Below are positions 1-6,142 of a stretch of DNA of 20,592 nt, piece by piece. Within the stretch, counting starts at the first letter, position 1; each line of letters opens with the position of its first letter. The stretch covers positions 1 to 20,592 of the IMG/VR virus record IMGVR_UViG_3300030406_005982; one strand, given 5' to 3'. This DNA comes from a virus. A model generated the notes under the pieces. That model was not told where the DNA came from. It did not search any database and saw only the letters and a program-made list of their open reading frames with translations. The translations under genes were made by a program, and so were the position numbers.

Positions 1-238
1 CGCTGCAGATCAGTTCAAGTCATATGAAGAATTGAAGAAGCGTCTTGGTTATGTTCTTGGAAATGCTGCACCTCGTCAAGATGCAGAAGTTGAAGATGAA
101 GTTGAACTTATTGAGAGAGAAAGAGCAGAGCAAGTTGTTACTGCTGCTACTACATCTACCTCAGCACCAGTTACTGCTGCTGCAGAATCAGATGAAGAAG
201 ATACTCTTTCATATTTCGCTAGACTTGCTGAAGAGTGA
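1..238 (+). CDS. gp32: gp32 single-stranded DNA-binding protein, C-terminal end (partial)
   Basis: The frame is open from base 2 to the stop at 236-238, so the gene begins outside the window; the TTG at 32 is an internal Leu codon, not a start. The first residues, DQFKSYEELKKRLGYVLG, closely match the end of the T4 gp32 core (DKFKSFEELNTKFNQVMG, recalled from memory). An Ala/Thr-rich linker and an acidic tail ending DTLSYFARLAEE follow. In T4, gp32 coats single-stranded DNA during replication, recombination and repair, and its acidic tail recruits partner proteins such as gp59. The zinc-containing DNA-binding core lies upstream and is not seen. The gene converges on the gp53 block and is followed by a strong hairpin at 308-331. 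Identification is fairly secure from the core-end motif, the acidic tail and the marine T4-like neighbourhood. Confidence 0.85.
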   Translation, partial: AADQFKSYEELKKRLGYVLGNAAPRQDAEVEDEVELIERERAEQVVTAATTSTSAPVTAAAESDEEDTLSYFARLAEE

Positions 239-307
239 GATACAATCAACTCTGTCTAACATTGTTAGTCATAGCAGCATATTTAAATTTACTACTTAAG
301 TAAAATC

Positions 308-334
308 AGACCGTAGAGAAATCTACGGTCTTTT
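308..334. terminator. Bidirectional hairpin terminator between gp32 and gp53
   Basis: A perfect 10-bp stem (AGACCGTAGA, 308-317, with TCTACGGTCT, 322-331) closes a GAAA tetraloop and runs into TTTT on the plus strand. On the minus strand the same stem is followed by GATTTTAC. It lies 69 bases after the gp32 stop and directly beside the gp53 stop at 333-335, so it can end transcription from both converging units. The remainder of the 239-332 gap shows only a short CTAACA/TGTTAG palindrome at 256-268. Confidence 0.85.
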
Positions 335-983
335 AATTTGGATCTGTATTTCTAGTATTCTCTGTTCTAACAAGATTACCGTTAATATATTGAGAAGATT
401 TATCATAAGTCATAATATTTCTCATATCAAGTAAGAATATATTTTTATATGATGGTCGTAGAACTGTTATATTTCTCTTATCTTCGTTTATCTTAGCTTC
501 ATATTCATAATTAGTAACTCCAGCCACTGGATTAAGAGTTGCAGTTGGCGATGTTGGATCTGGAATAGTAAAATCAGAATCAACAACTTTTCCCTCTGGT
601 AGATATATGTTTCCAGATGAATCTTTCACCTCTTCAGTAACATAATATTTTATTTGACTTAAATCATTTCCATATTTGTTCAAAGAATAATCATAAATTT
701 CTTTACTGGTAAGTGGCCACTCATCTCTTATATTTACAATTCCAGCAGAATGAATAACAATCCAATCAAGATCAGATTGTCCATATAAATCTAACGCTAC
801 TTGATCAGGTCTAAATCCATCTCTTATATAATAATTTTGTAAATAAGTGATTGAACCTTTTAAATCATCACGTAATTTTACTCTACGAAAAAGATTTTTC
901 ACCTCAACATAATCTCTTGATGATGCTCTTGAAGAGAGTGGTGATTGATAATCAATATTTGGTAGTTCTCTAAAGTAAGACAT
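333..983 (-). CDS. gp53: gp53-like baseplate wedge protein
   Basis: This 216-residue protein is near the length of T4 gp53 (about 196). The N-terminal half carries the pattern typical of the family: a YYIRDGFRPDQVALDLYG stretch (about residues 51-68) followed by DLDWIVIHSAG and DEWPLTSKEIYDY, comparable to T4 gp53's YYI...RPEELANAIYG...YWVLL. In T4, gp53 joins baseplate wedges to each other and to the central hub. The C-terminal half is more variable, and contains a KRNITVLRPSYKNIFLLDMR stretch. The start ATG overlaps the gp48 stop as TAATG, which implies translational coupling within the minus-strand block. It is the last gene before the hairpin at 308-331. The assignment rests on remembered family pattern and on the adjacent gp48. 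Confidence 0.85.
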   Translation of the reverse strand: MSYFRELPNIDYQSPLSSRASSRDYVEVKNLFRRVKLRDDLKGSITYLQNYYIRDGFRPDQVALDLYGQSDLDWIVIHSAGIVNIRDEWPLTSKEIYDYSLNKYGNDLSQIKYYVTEEVKDSSGNIYLPEGKVVDSDFTIPDPTSPTATLNPVAGVTNYEYEAKINEDKRNITVLRPSYKNIFLLDMRNIMTYDKSSQYINGNLVRTENTRNTDPN

Positions 984-2134
984 TAGTATCCAACTCCTCC
1001 TACAGATCCATAATCCTCTCTAAAGATTGGATTGAGTTCTTTGAATTGCAAGTCAACTTGAATATGAGTAGGTGTACCATCATAAAATGTGGAATGTGAT
1101 CCAGCAGCAGTATAATTTACTTTCATATCACTCAAAACTGCGGGTAGGAAACGATTTAAAAATGGATGTGGAGAACTTCCTTTTTTATACTTTAAATGAA
1201 AAACACTAGGTGCTTTTATGAATACACCTTTAGTCTCACTCTCAACGGTGCGAGATGGAGCCATTTCTATTTTTAAAGTTCTGATAATATCCATGACCAC
1301 TTGTCCTTCTGATCTATTTCTAGGGAAAAATTGAAAAGAGAATGGGAACGTTCTGATACCAACTCCATTGAATAATAATTCAAGATTTGGATTTAGTATT
1401 TGACCCGTTGCTCTTGAAATAAGTTGATCTGCACTGACGTTACCTCCAAGTGCTCCGATGGCGGTTCCTGCGATTGCAGCACCAATAGCACCTCTTGTGT
1501 TCGGATCTTGTAACATCTCACCAGCACCCTCAGAAAGTGTAATGAACGCATTTTTTAGAGCATCAACACTACCTGCTGGATCAACTCCACCTGCTACAGC
1601 AGATAATCCAACTGCCTCTAACGGATTTAATGAAGATTCCCCATATTGTACACCCTGAGTGTCAGTTACATTTCTAGGGATTGGTAAATTTATTATACTT
1701 TTTATTTTTTTCTTTTTTCGATTTGACTGACTTCCTGTCCTAAGAGCAAAACTTGCATCCTTTGCATCAATCTCTTCTTTGGAATCACCACTACCTTTTT
1801 GGAACACTAATTGTGATTCAGATGTTGTTGATACTAAGTTCGAGCTTTCACCAGAACTTTTGTTATTGGATAGATTGGAAAATGATACTCCTTGTAATTG
1901 TAAACCTGGTGGAACATACTCTGCTATTACTATCTCCAAATAATCTGTATCTTGATCATCCCTTCTTGATAATGGATATGATAATACTTTAGTTTTTCTT
2001 GCTCCCCCTTCTTCTTTCTTACCTGTTGTAGTTGTCGTGGTTGATGCTGGTGTAGACGCAAAAGTACTAGCATCAATTCTATCGAATGATGACGAGTCAG
2101 TATATTGAGCAACTTCGTCTAAAATATCAGCCAT
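983..2134 (-). CDS. gp48: gp48-like baseplate tail-tube cap protein
   Basis: The protein has 383 residues; T4 gp48 has about 364. The first 150 residues are low-complexity and Ser/Thr-rich with a lysine patch (NRKKKKIKSI). A small Gly/Ala-rich stretch near residues 210-235 (AIAGTAIGALGG) follows. The C-terminal part, from about residue 250, is the recognisable portion: LLFNGVGIRTFPFSFQFFPR, then EGQVVMDIIRTLKIEMAPS and HPFLNRFLPAVLSDMKVNYT. This is the tail-tube-like fold used by gp48 and gp54 to cap the baseplate and seed the tube. It is followed by gp53 with a one-base overlap. A CTAAATA box lies just upstream at 2154-2148 on the minus strand. gp48 and gp54 are distant paralogues, so some uncertainty about which of the two remains. 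Confidence 0.8.
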   Translation of the reverse strand: MADILDEVAQYTDSSSFDRIDASTFASTPASTTTTTTGKKEEGGARKTKVLSYPLSRRDDQDTDYLEIVIAEYVPPGLQLQGVSFSNLSNNKSSGESSNLVSTTSESQLVFQKGSGDSKEEIDAKDASFALRTGSQSNRKKKKIKSIINLPIPRNVTDTQGVQYGESSLNPLEAVGLSAVAGGVDPAGSVDALKNAFITLSEGAGEMLQDPNTRGAIGAAIAGTAIGALGGNVSADQLISRATGQILNPNLELLFNGVGIRTFPFSFQFFPRNRSEGQVVMDIIRTLKIEMAPSRTVESETKGVFIKAPSVFHLKYKKGSSPHPFLNRFLPAVLSDMKVNYTAAGSHSTFYDGTPTHIQVDLQFKELNPIFREDYGSVGGVGY

Positions 2135-2146
2135 ATCTTTTTTTAA

Positions 2147-2653
2147 CTATTTAGGAGGTTTCATCTGGAAATTCTGAAATGGTATCAGTTCAAGGTCTCT
2201 CAACTCATCTGCAGTCACTTGATATAATCCACCTTGCACCTCTGGATACGTGTATTTTCTATTTCTACCCCAGTGAAAGTTGTATGCTATGAATCCATAT
2301 GAAAATACTTCAGTCACTTGAACTAGAGGATTTAAGTCAAATTTAATCTCTGGTGTTTTCGCCATATATCGAAACATGTAGTAAGAGCCTGGTATCGGAA
2401 CTACAGGACCTTCAATGAGAACACTTTTAACTCTTTCTGCGAGTTCATCTGGATTCTTAATTGATAAAAGACTATCTGAAACAGGACGAATACGATTTTC
2501 AATTGTGTCTTCAGGTCTATTTGTTTCTAAATTGTACGCTTTTGTTAATGTATCTTCTGAAAACAAAAAATTACCATATCCTTCCTGAACTAATTTTGAT
2601 CTAAGTCGAAGAAGTGCTTTCGGTGATAATCGTGTCGCTTTTCTACGTGCCAT
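2147..2653 (-). CDS. Conserved phage protein of unknown function (between gp4 and gp48)
   Basis: I cannot assign a function to this 168-residue protein. Its N-terminus is basic (MARRKATRLSPKALLRLRSK). The middle is helical and charged. Residues about 88-130 form the best-defined part, with PGSYYMFRYMAKT, then FDLNPLVQVTEV and SYGFIAYNFHWG. This resembles a pattern I associate with small conserved proteins in marine myovirus structural clusters: an aromatic strand, a D-x-x-P-L-V segment, then GF-x-x-x-N-x-HW. Its start overlaps the end of gp4 by 11 bases and it ends 12 bases before gp48, so it is co-transcribed with neck and baseplate genes. A structural or assembly role is an inference from position. 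No membrane segment or signal peptide is visible. Confidence 0.8.
   Translation of the reverse strand: MARRKATRLSPKALLRLRSKLVQEGYGNFLFSEDTLTKAYNLETNRPEDTIENRIRPVSDSLLSIKNPDELAERVKSVLIEGPVVPIPGSYYMFRYMAKTPEIKFDLNPLVQVTEVFSYGFIAYNFHWGRNRKYTYPEVQGGLYQVTADELRDLELIPFQNFQMKPPK
2148..2154 (-). promoter_or_regulatory. Possible late promoter box CTAAATA upstream of gp48
   Basis: The minus strand reads CTAAATA, similar to the T4 late -10 element TATAAATA, ending 13 bases before the gp48 ATG. It includes the TAG stop of the upstream gene, so the match may be partly accidental. The leader would be only a few bases long. Confidence 0.35.
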
Positions 2654-3089
2654 ATTTTATACCTAACTCTTTCTCTGTAAATACTTTGAATTCATATCCA
2701 CGATCTTTACACCATTCATCTGCTGCTTCCCATTTTGCTTGATTCTTTGCGTATTCATATGCTTCACGTAGATAACCCTTTGTCTGTCTTTTTGGTTTTG
2801 CTGGTGGTTTTGTTTGTTTATTTGGTTTGATTTCTATAATATATTTTTTGATAGCACCTGTGCTTTCTTTTACTTTAATATAGAAATCTGGAAAGTATCT
2901 GTGTGGTCTATTATCAATCGGTGAACGATACCAAACGTACATCTCTTCACTTCCCCATTCAAGTATTCGTTCATTATTATCACAATAAACCATGAATTTT
3001 CTCTCCCAAAGTGACCTATAAACTATGTTTGTAGGATTACCCTTGTACTTGCGAGGATAAGATGGTTGATATTTACCCTTGTAAGACAT
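2643..3089 (-). CDS. gp4: gp4-like head completion protein with nuclease-type fold
   Basis: This 148-residue protein matches the gp4 (50/65) head-completion family in length and pattern. The N-terminus YKGKYQPSYPRKYKGNP leads into IVYRSLWERKFMVYCDNN (about residues 22-39). A PD-(D/E)xK-like arrangement follows: Glu29 in LWERKF, Asp68 in FPDFYI, and Glu86-x-Lys88 in YIIEIKP. The C-terminal half is basic and helical. In T4, gp4 acts after DNA packaging to complete the head so that the tail can join. The TnsA-like endonuclease residues suggest DNA-end processing, which I infer rather than know for this phage. It is the first gene of the minus-strand block, with a late-promoter-like box about 28 bases upstream. 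Confidence 0.87.
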   Translation of the reverse strand: MSYKGKYQPSYPRKYKGNPTNIVYRSLWERKFMVYCDNNERILEWGSEEMYVWYRSPIDNRPHRYFPDFYIKVKESTGAIKKYIIEIKPNKQTKPPAKPKRQTKGYLREAYEYAKNQAKWEAADEWCKDRGYEFKVFTEKELGIKYGT

Positions 3090-3096
3090 CTAAATA
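3090..3096 (+). promoter_or_regulatory. Late promoter-like box (CTAAATA) for the rightward block
   Basis: CTAAATA resembles the T4 and cyanophage late element (N)ATAAATA. It ends 28 bases before the GTG start at 3125. That spacing allows transcription to start near 3103 with a leader of about 20 bases. It faces a matching box on the other strand. Confidence 0.55.
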
Positions 3097-3116
3097 ATAA
3101 TAAGACAAGTTTTAGG

Positions 3117-3123
3117 TATTTAG
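3117..3123 (-). promoter_or_regulatory. Late promoter-like box (CTAAATA) for the gp4-gp53 block
   Basis: The minus strand reads CTAAATA, ending 27 bases before the gp4 ATG at 3089. The arrangement mirrors the plus-strand box at 3090-3096, so each box lies in the other unit's leader region. Confidence 0.55.
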
Positions 3124-3124
3124 A

Positions 3125-3880
3125 GTGGTTAAACCTCGCAGAATTGATGATTTCAAACCTACATTTACAAATTTAGCACAAACATCACATTATCAATTGA
3201 TATTTGGTGGATTACCTCTTGGTGTGAGACAACATTTAAATGTTCGTGGAGTTGATTATAGATTCATTACTGAAACATCAGGGTTACTTTGCAACAATGC
3301 AGTGTTACCTGGTGCGACTCTAGCAACTAGTCAGATAGTTGGTAACTTCATGGGTGTTACGGAAAATATGGCTCATACAAAGGTATTCACTAAGATAAAC
3401 TTGGAATTTTATGTTGATAGTGAGTATAAGAGTTTGAAGTTTTTAGAGCATTGGATAGAATTTATTGCAAACGCATCAGGTGAAGATAAAGATAGAAAAG
3501 ATTATTACTTCAGAATGGAGTATCCTGATGATTATAAAGCATATCAAACTAAGATAATAAAATTTGATAGAGACTACAATGAAGAAATGCAATATAACTT
3601 CTATGGTATGTTTCCACAACAAATAAATGCAATACCTGTTAAGTATGAGGGATCTGATATTTTAAAAGCAACTGCTACGTTTATGTTTGATAGATACACT
3701 GCTGGTAAATATTCGAGTTACGATAAGTATCGTGGTAGATATAACAACTTGAAAGAGACATTTAAGAAGGAAAGACAAAGAAAAGAGGAAGTCAAAGCAA
3801 TAGCAGATGACAGTGGACTAACTAACAAAGAAGCTGCTATAATACAAGCAGGTGGTTTTGTAGAAACAGTTATCGAATAA
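3125..3880 (+). CDS. Tail-tube-fold protein, probably gp54-like tail-tube initiator
   Basis: The start is GTG: an in-frame TAG at 3113-3115 excludes an upstream start and the next in-frame ATG is about 75 codons inside. The 251-residue protein has the tail-tube pattern: YQLIFGGLP near the N-terminus, a CNNAVLPGATLATSQIVG segment, NLEFYVDSEYKSLKFLEHWI (about residues 94-113) and a late ATATFMFDRYT strand. T4 gp19 (tube) and gp54 (tube initiator) share this layout. The location beside baseplate genes favours gp54; at 251 residues it is shorter than T4 gp54 (about 320) and longer than gp19 (about 163). The last 50 residues are basic and helical. In T4, gp54 binds gp48 at the top of the baseplate and begins tube polymerisation. 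A gp19 paralogue is the main alternative. Confidence 0.75.
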   Translation: MVKPRRIDDFKPTFTNLAQTSHYQLIFGGLPLGVRQHLNVRGVDYRFITETSGLLCNNAVLPGATLATSQIVGNFMGVTENMAHTKVFTKINLEFYVDSEYKSLKFLEHWIEFIANASGEDKDRKDYYFRMEYPDDYKAYQTKIIKFDRDYNEEMQYNFYGMFPQQINAIPVKYEGSDILKATATFMFDRYTAGKYSSYDKYRGRYNNLKETFKKERQRKEEVKAIADDSGLTNKEAAIIQAGGFVETVIE

Positions 3881-3913
3881 CCAACTATATAATATACAAT
3901 TTAGTAATATATT

Positions 3914-4627
3914 ATGCCTTTACCAAAGATTAGCACTCCAACTTATGGATTGACGATTCCTTCAAGTGGAAAGAATATAAAATACAGACCTTTTCTAGTT
4001 AAGGAGGAAAAGATACTTATCATTGCGATGGAGAGTCAGGATGATAAGCAGATTGCACAAGCAGTAAAAGATGTGTTAGGAAGTTGCATTTTAACAAAGG
4101 GAATTAGTGTAGATAAACTATCCACATTTGATATTGAATATTTGTTTTTAAATATTCGTGGTAAATCTGTGGGTGAGAGTGTTGAAGTATTAATCACTTG
4201 CCCTGACGATAATACGACTAAAGTACCTGTGATGATCAATTTGGATGATATCAAAATTAAGAAAGATGATGATCATAGTGTTGATATACCACTTGATGGT
4301 AATTTAAGTATGAGAATGAAGTATCCAGCGATGGGTGAATTTATAAAGAACAACTTCAGCACTGAGATGAAAGTTGATGATACTTTTGATATGGTTGCAT
4401 CTTGTATCGAACAAGTTTATAGTGAAGAGGAGTCTTGGTCAGCAGCAGACTGCACAAAAGATGAAATGCAAGATTTTCTAGAGCAATTAGATTCAAATCA
4501 ATTTAAGAAAATAGAAAAATTCTTTGAAACCATGCCTAGATTATCTCACACATTTAAAGTAATTAACCCAAATACAAAAGTTGAAAGTGATGTTACGTTG
4601 GAGGGGTTAAACTCTTTTTTCGTCTAG
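3914..4627 (+). CDS. gp26: gp26-like baseplate hub / tail assembly protein
   Basis: The 237-residue product fits the T4 gp26 family (T4 about 208 residues), widely found in marine T4-like phages. Characteristic stretches are the N-terminal MPLPKISTPTYGLTIPSSGK, the KYRPFLVKEEKILIIAMES strand-helix, and FDIEYLFLNIRGKSVGE (about residues 74-90). T4 gp26 is a minor hub-assembly component. Position just upstream of the tape-measure-like genes is also where other phages place the first tail-assembly chaperone gene (lambda G, P2 E). The zero-frame stop lies two codons after a T TTT TTC heptamer at 4615-4621, so part of the output is probably a 300-residue -1 frameshift product. No clear Shine-Dalgarno sequence precedes the ATG. 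Confidence 0.82.
   Translation: MPLPKISTPTYGLTIPSSGKNIKYRPFLVKEEKILIIAMESQDDKQIAQAVKDVLGSCILTKGISVDKLSTFDIEYLFLNIRGKSVGESVEVLITCPDDNTTKVPVMINLDDIKIKKDDDHSVDIPLDGNLSMRMKYPAMGEFIKNNFSTEMKVDDTFDMVASCIEQVYSEEESWSAADCTKDEMQDFLEQLDSNQFKKIEKFFETMPRLSHTFKVINPNTKVESDVTLEGLNSFFV
4600..4621 (+). promoter_or_regulatory. Predicted -1 programmed frameshift signal (GGAGGGG plus T TTT TTC)
   Basis: In the gp26 frame the codons read TCT TTT TTC GTC TAG, giving the heptamer T TTT TTC (4615-4621), of the X-XXY-YYZ type. GGAGGGG (4600-4606) lies about 10 bases upstream, the spacing at which internal Shine-Dalgarno sequences stimulate -1 slippage in bacterial dnaX. The -1 frame is open from 4591 through the next gene. 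A weak 7-bp stem (4623-4629 with 4643-4649, one G-T pair) may follow. P2 uses T TTT TTG at the equivalent tail-chaperone position. Confidence 0.7.
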
Positions 4628-4629
4628 GT

Positions 4630-4815
4630 ATGGCTCACGAGGATCTAGAGTCATACTACAAAACAAATTTTGCCTTGATGCAACACCATAAATATAGTTT
4701 GACAGAGCTAGAAAATATGATTCCGTGGGAGAGAGACATCTATCTCACATTGCTCCAACAATATATTGAGGAGGAAAAACTGAAGGCTCAGCAGGAAAGA
4801 GGTATTAATGGATGA
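4630..4815 (+). CDS. Small T-like tail assembly ORF, probably expressed by -1 frameshift from gp26
   Basis: The ORF encodes 61 residues from ATG, with an ESYYKTNFALMQHHKYSLTE stretch and a MIPWERDIYLTLLQQYIEEE helix. The His-x-x-x-Ser-Leu-x-Glu-Leu then Met-Pro-Trp-Glu layout recalls the downstream half of phage tail-chaperone pairs. The ATG lacks a well-spaced Shine-Dalgarno sequence; the only good one, GGAGGGG at 4600, is 23 bases away. The same frame is open upstream to 4591, where it overlaps the end of gp26 at the slippery heptamer. Slippage would add Arg-Leu-Gly plus these 61 residues after gp26 residue 236, giving about 300 residues. In other phages such G-T fusions bind the tape measure protein, and a tape-measure-like gene starts 8 bases before this ORF ends. 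Independent translation by coupling is also possible. Confidence 0.75.
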   Translation: MAHEDLESYYKTNFALMQHHKYSLTELENMIPWERDIYLTLLQQYIEEEKLKAQQERGING

Positions 4816-6142
4816 AGACCAGCAACAGGAGGGTCAACAAGAAGAGGAACAGAAAGAACAACGAATAGCACCAGCAGCATTTACGAGTTTTAACATTTCT
4901 GCACCTCCAAGAAGACCAATCTCATCTCTAGCACTATTTCAAAGACAAAGTGCTGAGGGTGATGAGGAACTTTCTGCAGCTGTAAAATCTAATCAAACAG
5001 CAATAACTTCAATAAACAGCACACTAGCGGCTGTTACGATGCAAATATCCGCACTTAATAAATCTCTAGTTCAAGTTGCTGAACAAATTAAACAATCAGC
5101 AGCGATAGAGAATTTAAGAATGGCTCAAGAGCGAAAGCAAGAAATGATGCTCGCTGATCGTAACTTAAGGAGAGGTGCAGAGAATAATTTAGAGAGAGGA
5201 ATACAAGCAGCTTTATTTGCACCAGTGCAGAGAATAGGAGCAAAGGCAACATTTACTTTATCGAGACTAATAAATTTCTTCAATGTATTGTTAGGAGGTT
5301 TTTTAGTAGGAAGAACACTTAATTTAATAACTGCTTTAGTAAATGATGATAAGGAAGCATTGAAGAAGATTGGTGATACGATAGTTGGACAACTCGCAGC
5401 AGCAGGTGGTATATTTCTGGCGATTAATGGTGGATTATTAATCGCACTTAACTCTTTGACTAGACTAGCATCATTCCTTACACAGGTAGCGGTATCTAAT
5501 TTATTAATAAAACCAATTAAATTGATATTTAATATTGCAAAGGGATTAGTTGCAGCAATAGCTGTGGGAGCATCAGGTTTATTTAATGTTCCTCCTATTC
5601 CACCCAATGTTAATCCACAAAATGTAAAACCAAATAATAAAAATAAAACTAGGAACACGAATCGTTTAGGTACAATTTTTGCAGCGTTAGCAAACTTTGG
5701 GTTTGCAGCAAATCAAATAAGACAGGGCGGTGATCCTAAAAGAGAGTTAACAGGAGCTAGTGGTGGTCTTTTATCATTCATCCTTTCAGGTAGTGTTGGT
5801 CGTCGTTTGATGTCTAGTCCTAATTTTGGTGTGAAAGTATTGGGATTTGGAATATCAACACTTGGACCTCTCTTAGGATACCCACTAGCAACCACAGGAT
5901 ATGATTTAATCACTCAATCTGCTGGATTAGAGGCTATAAGTGGTGATGTCTCTCAAGATATATCAACACAAATTGATAAAATAAGAACTAATAATATAAT
6001 TGTAAATCAAGCCAAACCAGCACAACCTGCACCTTTTGGTCCAGAAGGTAGAGCAGCTTTACTAATGTTTGCTCCTTCATTCAATCGTAATAATATGTAC
6101 ATAGCATATTCTCATATTCAGTATAACGTTCCGATGGTATGA
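4808..6142 (+). CDS. Tape-measure-like structural protein I
   Basis: The 444-residue protein starts at an ATG with AGAGG at 4798-4802 and overlaps the preceding ORF by 8 bases. Residues 1-20 are Gln/Glu-rich. Residues about 52-130 are long helical, coiled-coil-like sequence (AVKSNQTAITSINSTLAAVT, then ERKQEMMLADRNLRR). Residues about 152-178 and 190-258 are strongly hydrophobic (FFNVLLGGFLVGRTL; AAAGGIFLAINGGLLIALNS). An Asn/Pro-rich linker and a second hydrophobic region (residues about 320-370) follow. Long helix plus hydrophobic stretches is typical of tape measure proteins, which fill the tail tube, set its length and may aid DNA passage. Position after the chaperone-like pair and before gp27 matches T4 gp29. 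No direct gp29 motif was recognised, so the function is inferred. Confidence 0.8.
   Translation: MDEDQQQEGQQEEEQKEQRIAPAAFTSFNISAPPRRPISSLALFQRQSAEGDEELSAAVKSNQTAITSINSTLAAVTMQISALNKSLVQVAEQIKQSAAIENLRMAQERKQEMMLADRNLRRGAENNLERGIQAALFAPVQRIGAKATFTLSRLINFFNVLLGGFLVGRTLNLITALVNDDKEALKKIGDTIVGQLAAAGGIFLAINGGLLIALNSLTRLASFLTQVAVSNLLIKPIKLIFNIAKGLVAAIAVGASGLFNVPPIPPNVNPQNVKPNNKNKTRNTNRLGTIFAALANFGFAANQIRQGGDPKRELTGASGGLLSFILSGSVGRRLMSSPNFGVKVLGFGISTLGPLLGYPLATTGYDLITQSAGLEAISGDVSQDISTQIDKIRTNNIIVNQAKPAQPAPFGPEGRAALLMFAPSFNRNNMYIAYSHIQYNVPMV

Noticed and set aside
256-268. CTAACATTGTTAG palindrome
   Set aside because: The arms are only 6 bases with a single-base centre; no operator or partner site is evident nearby.
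45-299. 84-residue open frame overlapping the gp32 end
   Set aside because: Leu/Gln-rich shifted reading of the gp32 tail; the gp32 frame is supported by its match to T4.
3886-3893. TATATAAT before gp26 as a bacterial -10 box
   Set aside because: No convincing -35 element lies upstream, and such strings are common in AT-rich gaps; cotranscription from the upstream unit is enough.
4623-4649. Hairpin downstream of the slippery site as a main frameshift stimulator
   Set aside because: The 7-bp stem has a G-T pair and begins only 1 base after the heptamer, closer than the usual 5 to 9; it is mentioned only as a possible helper.
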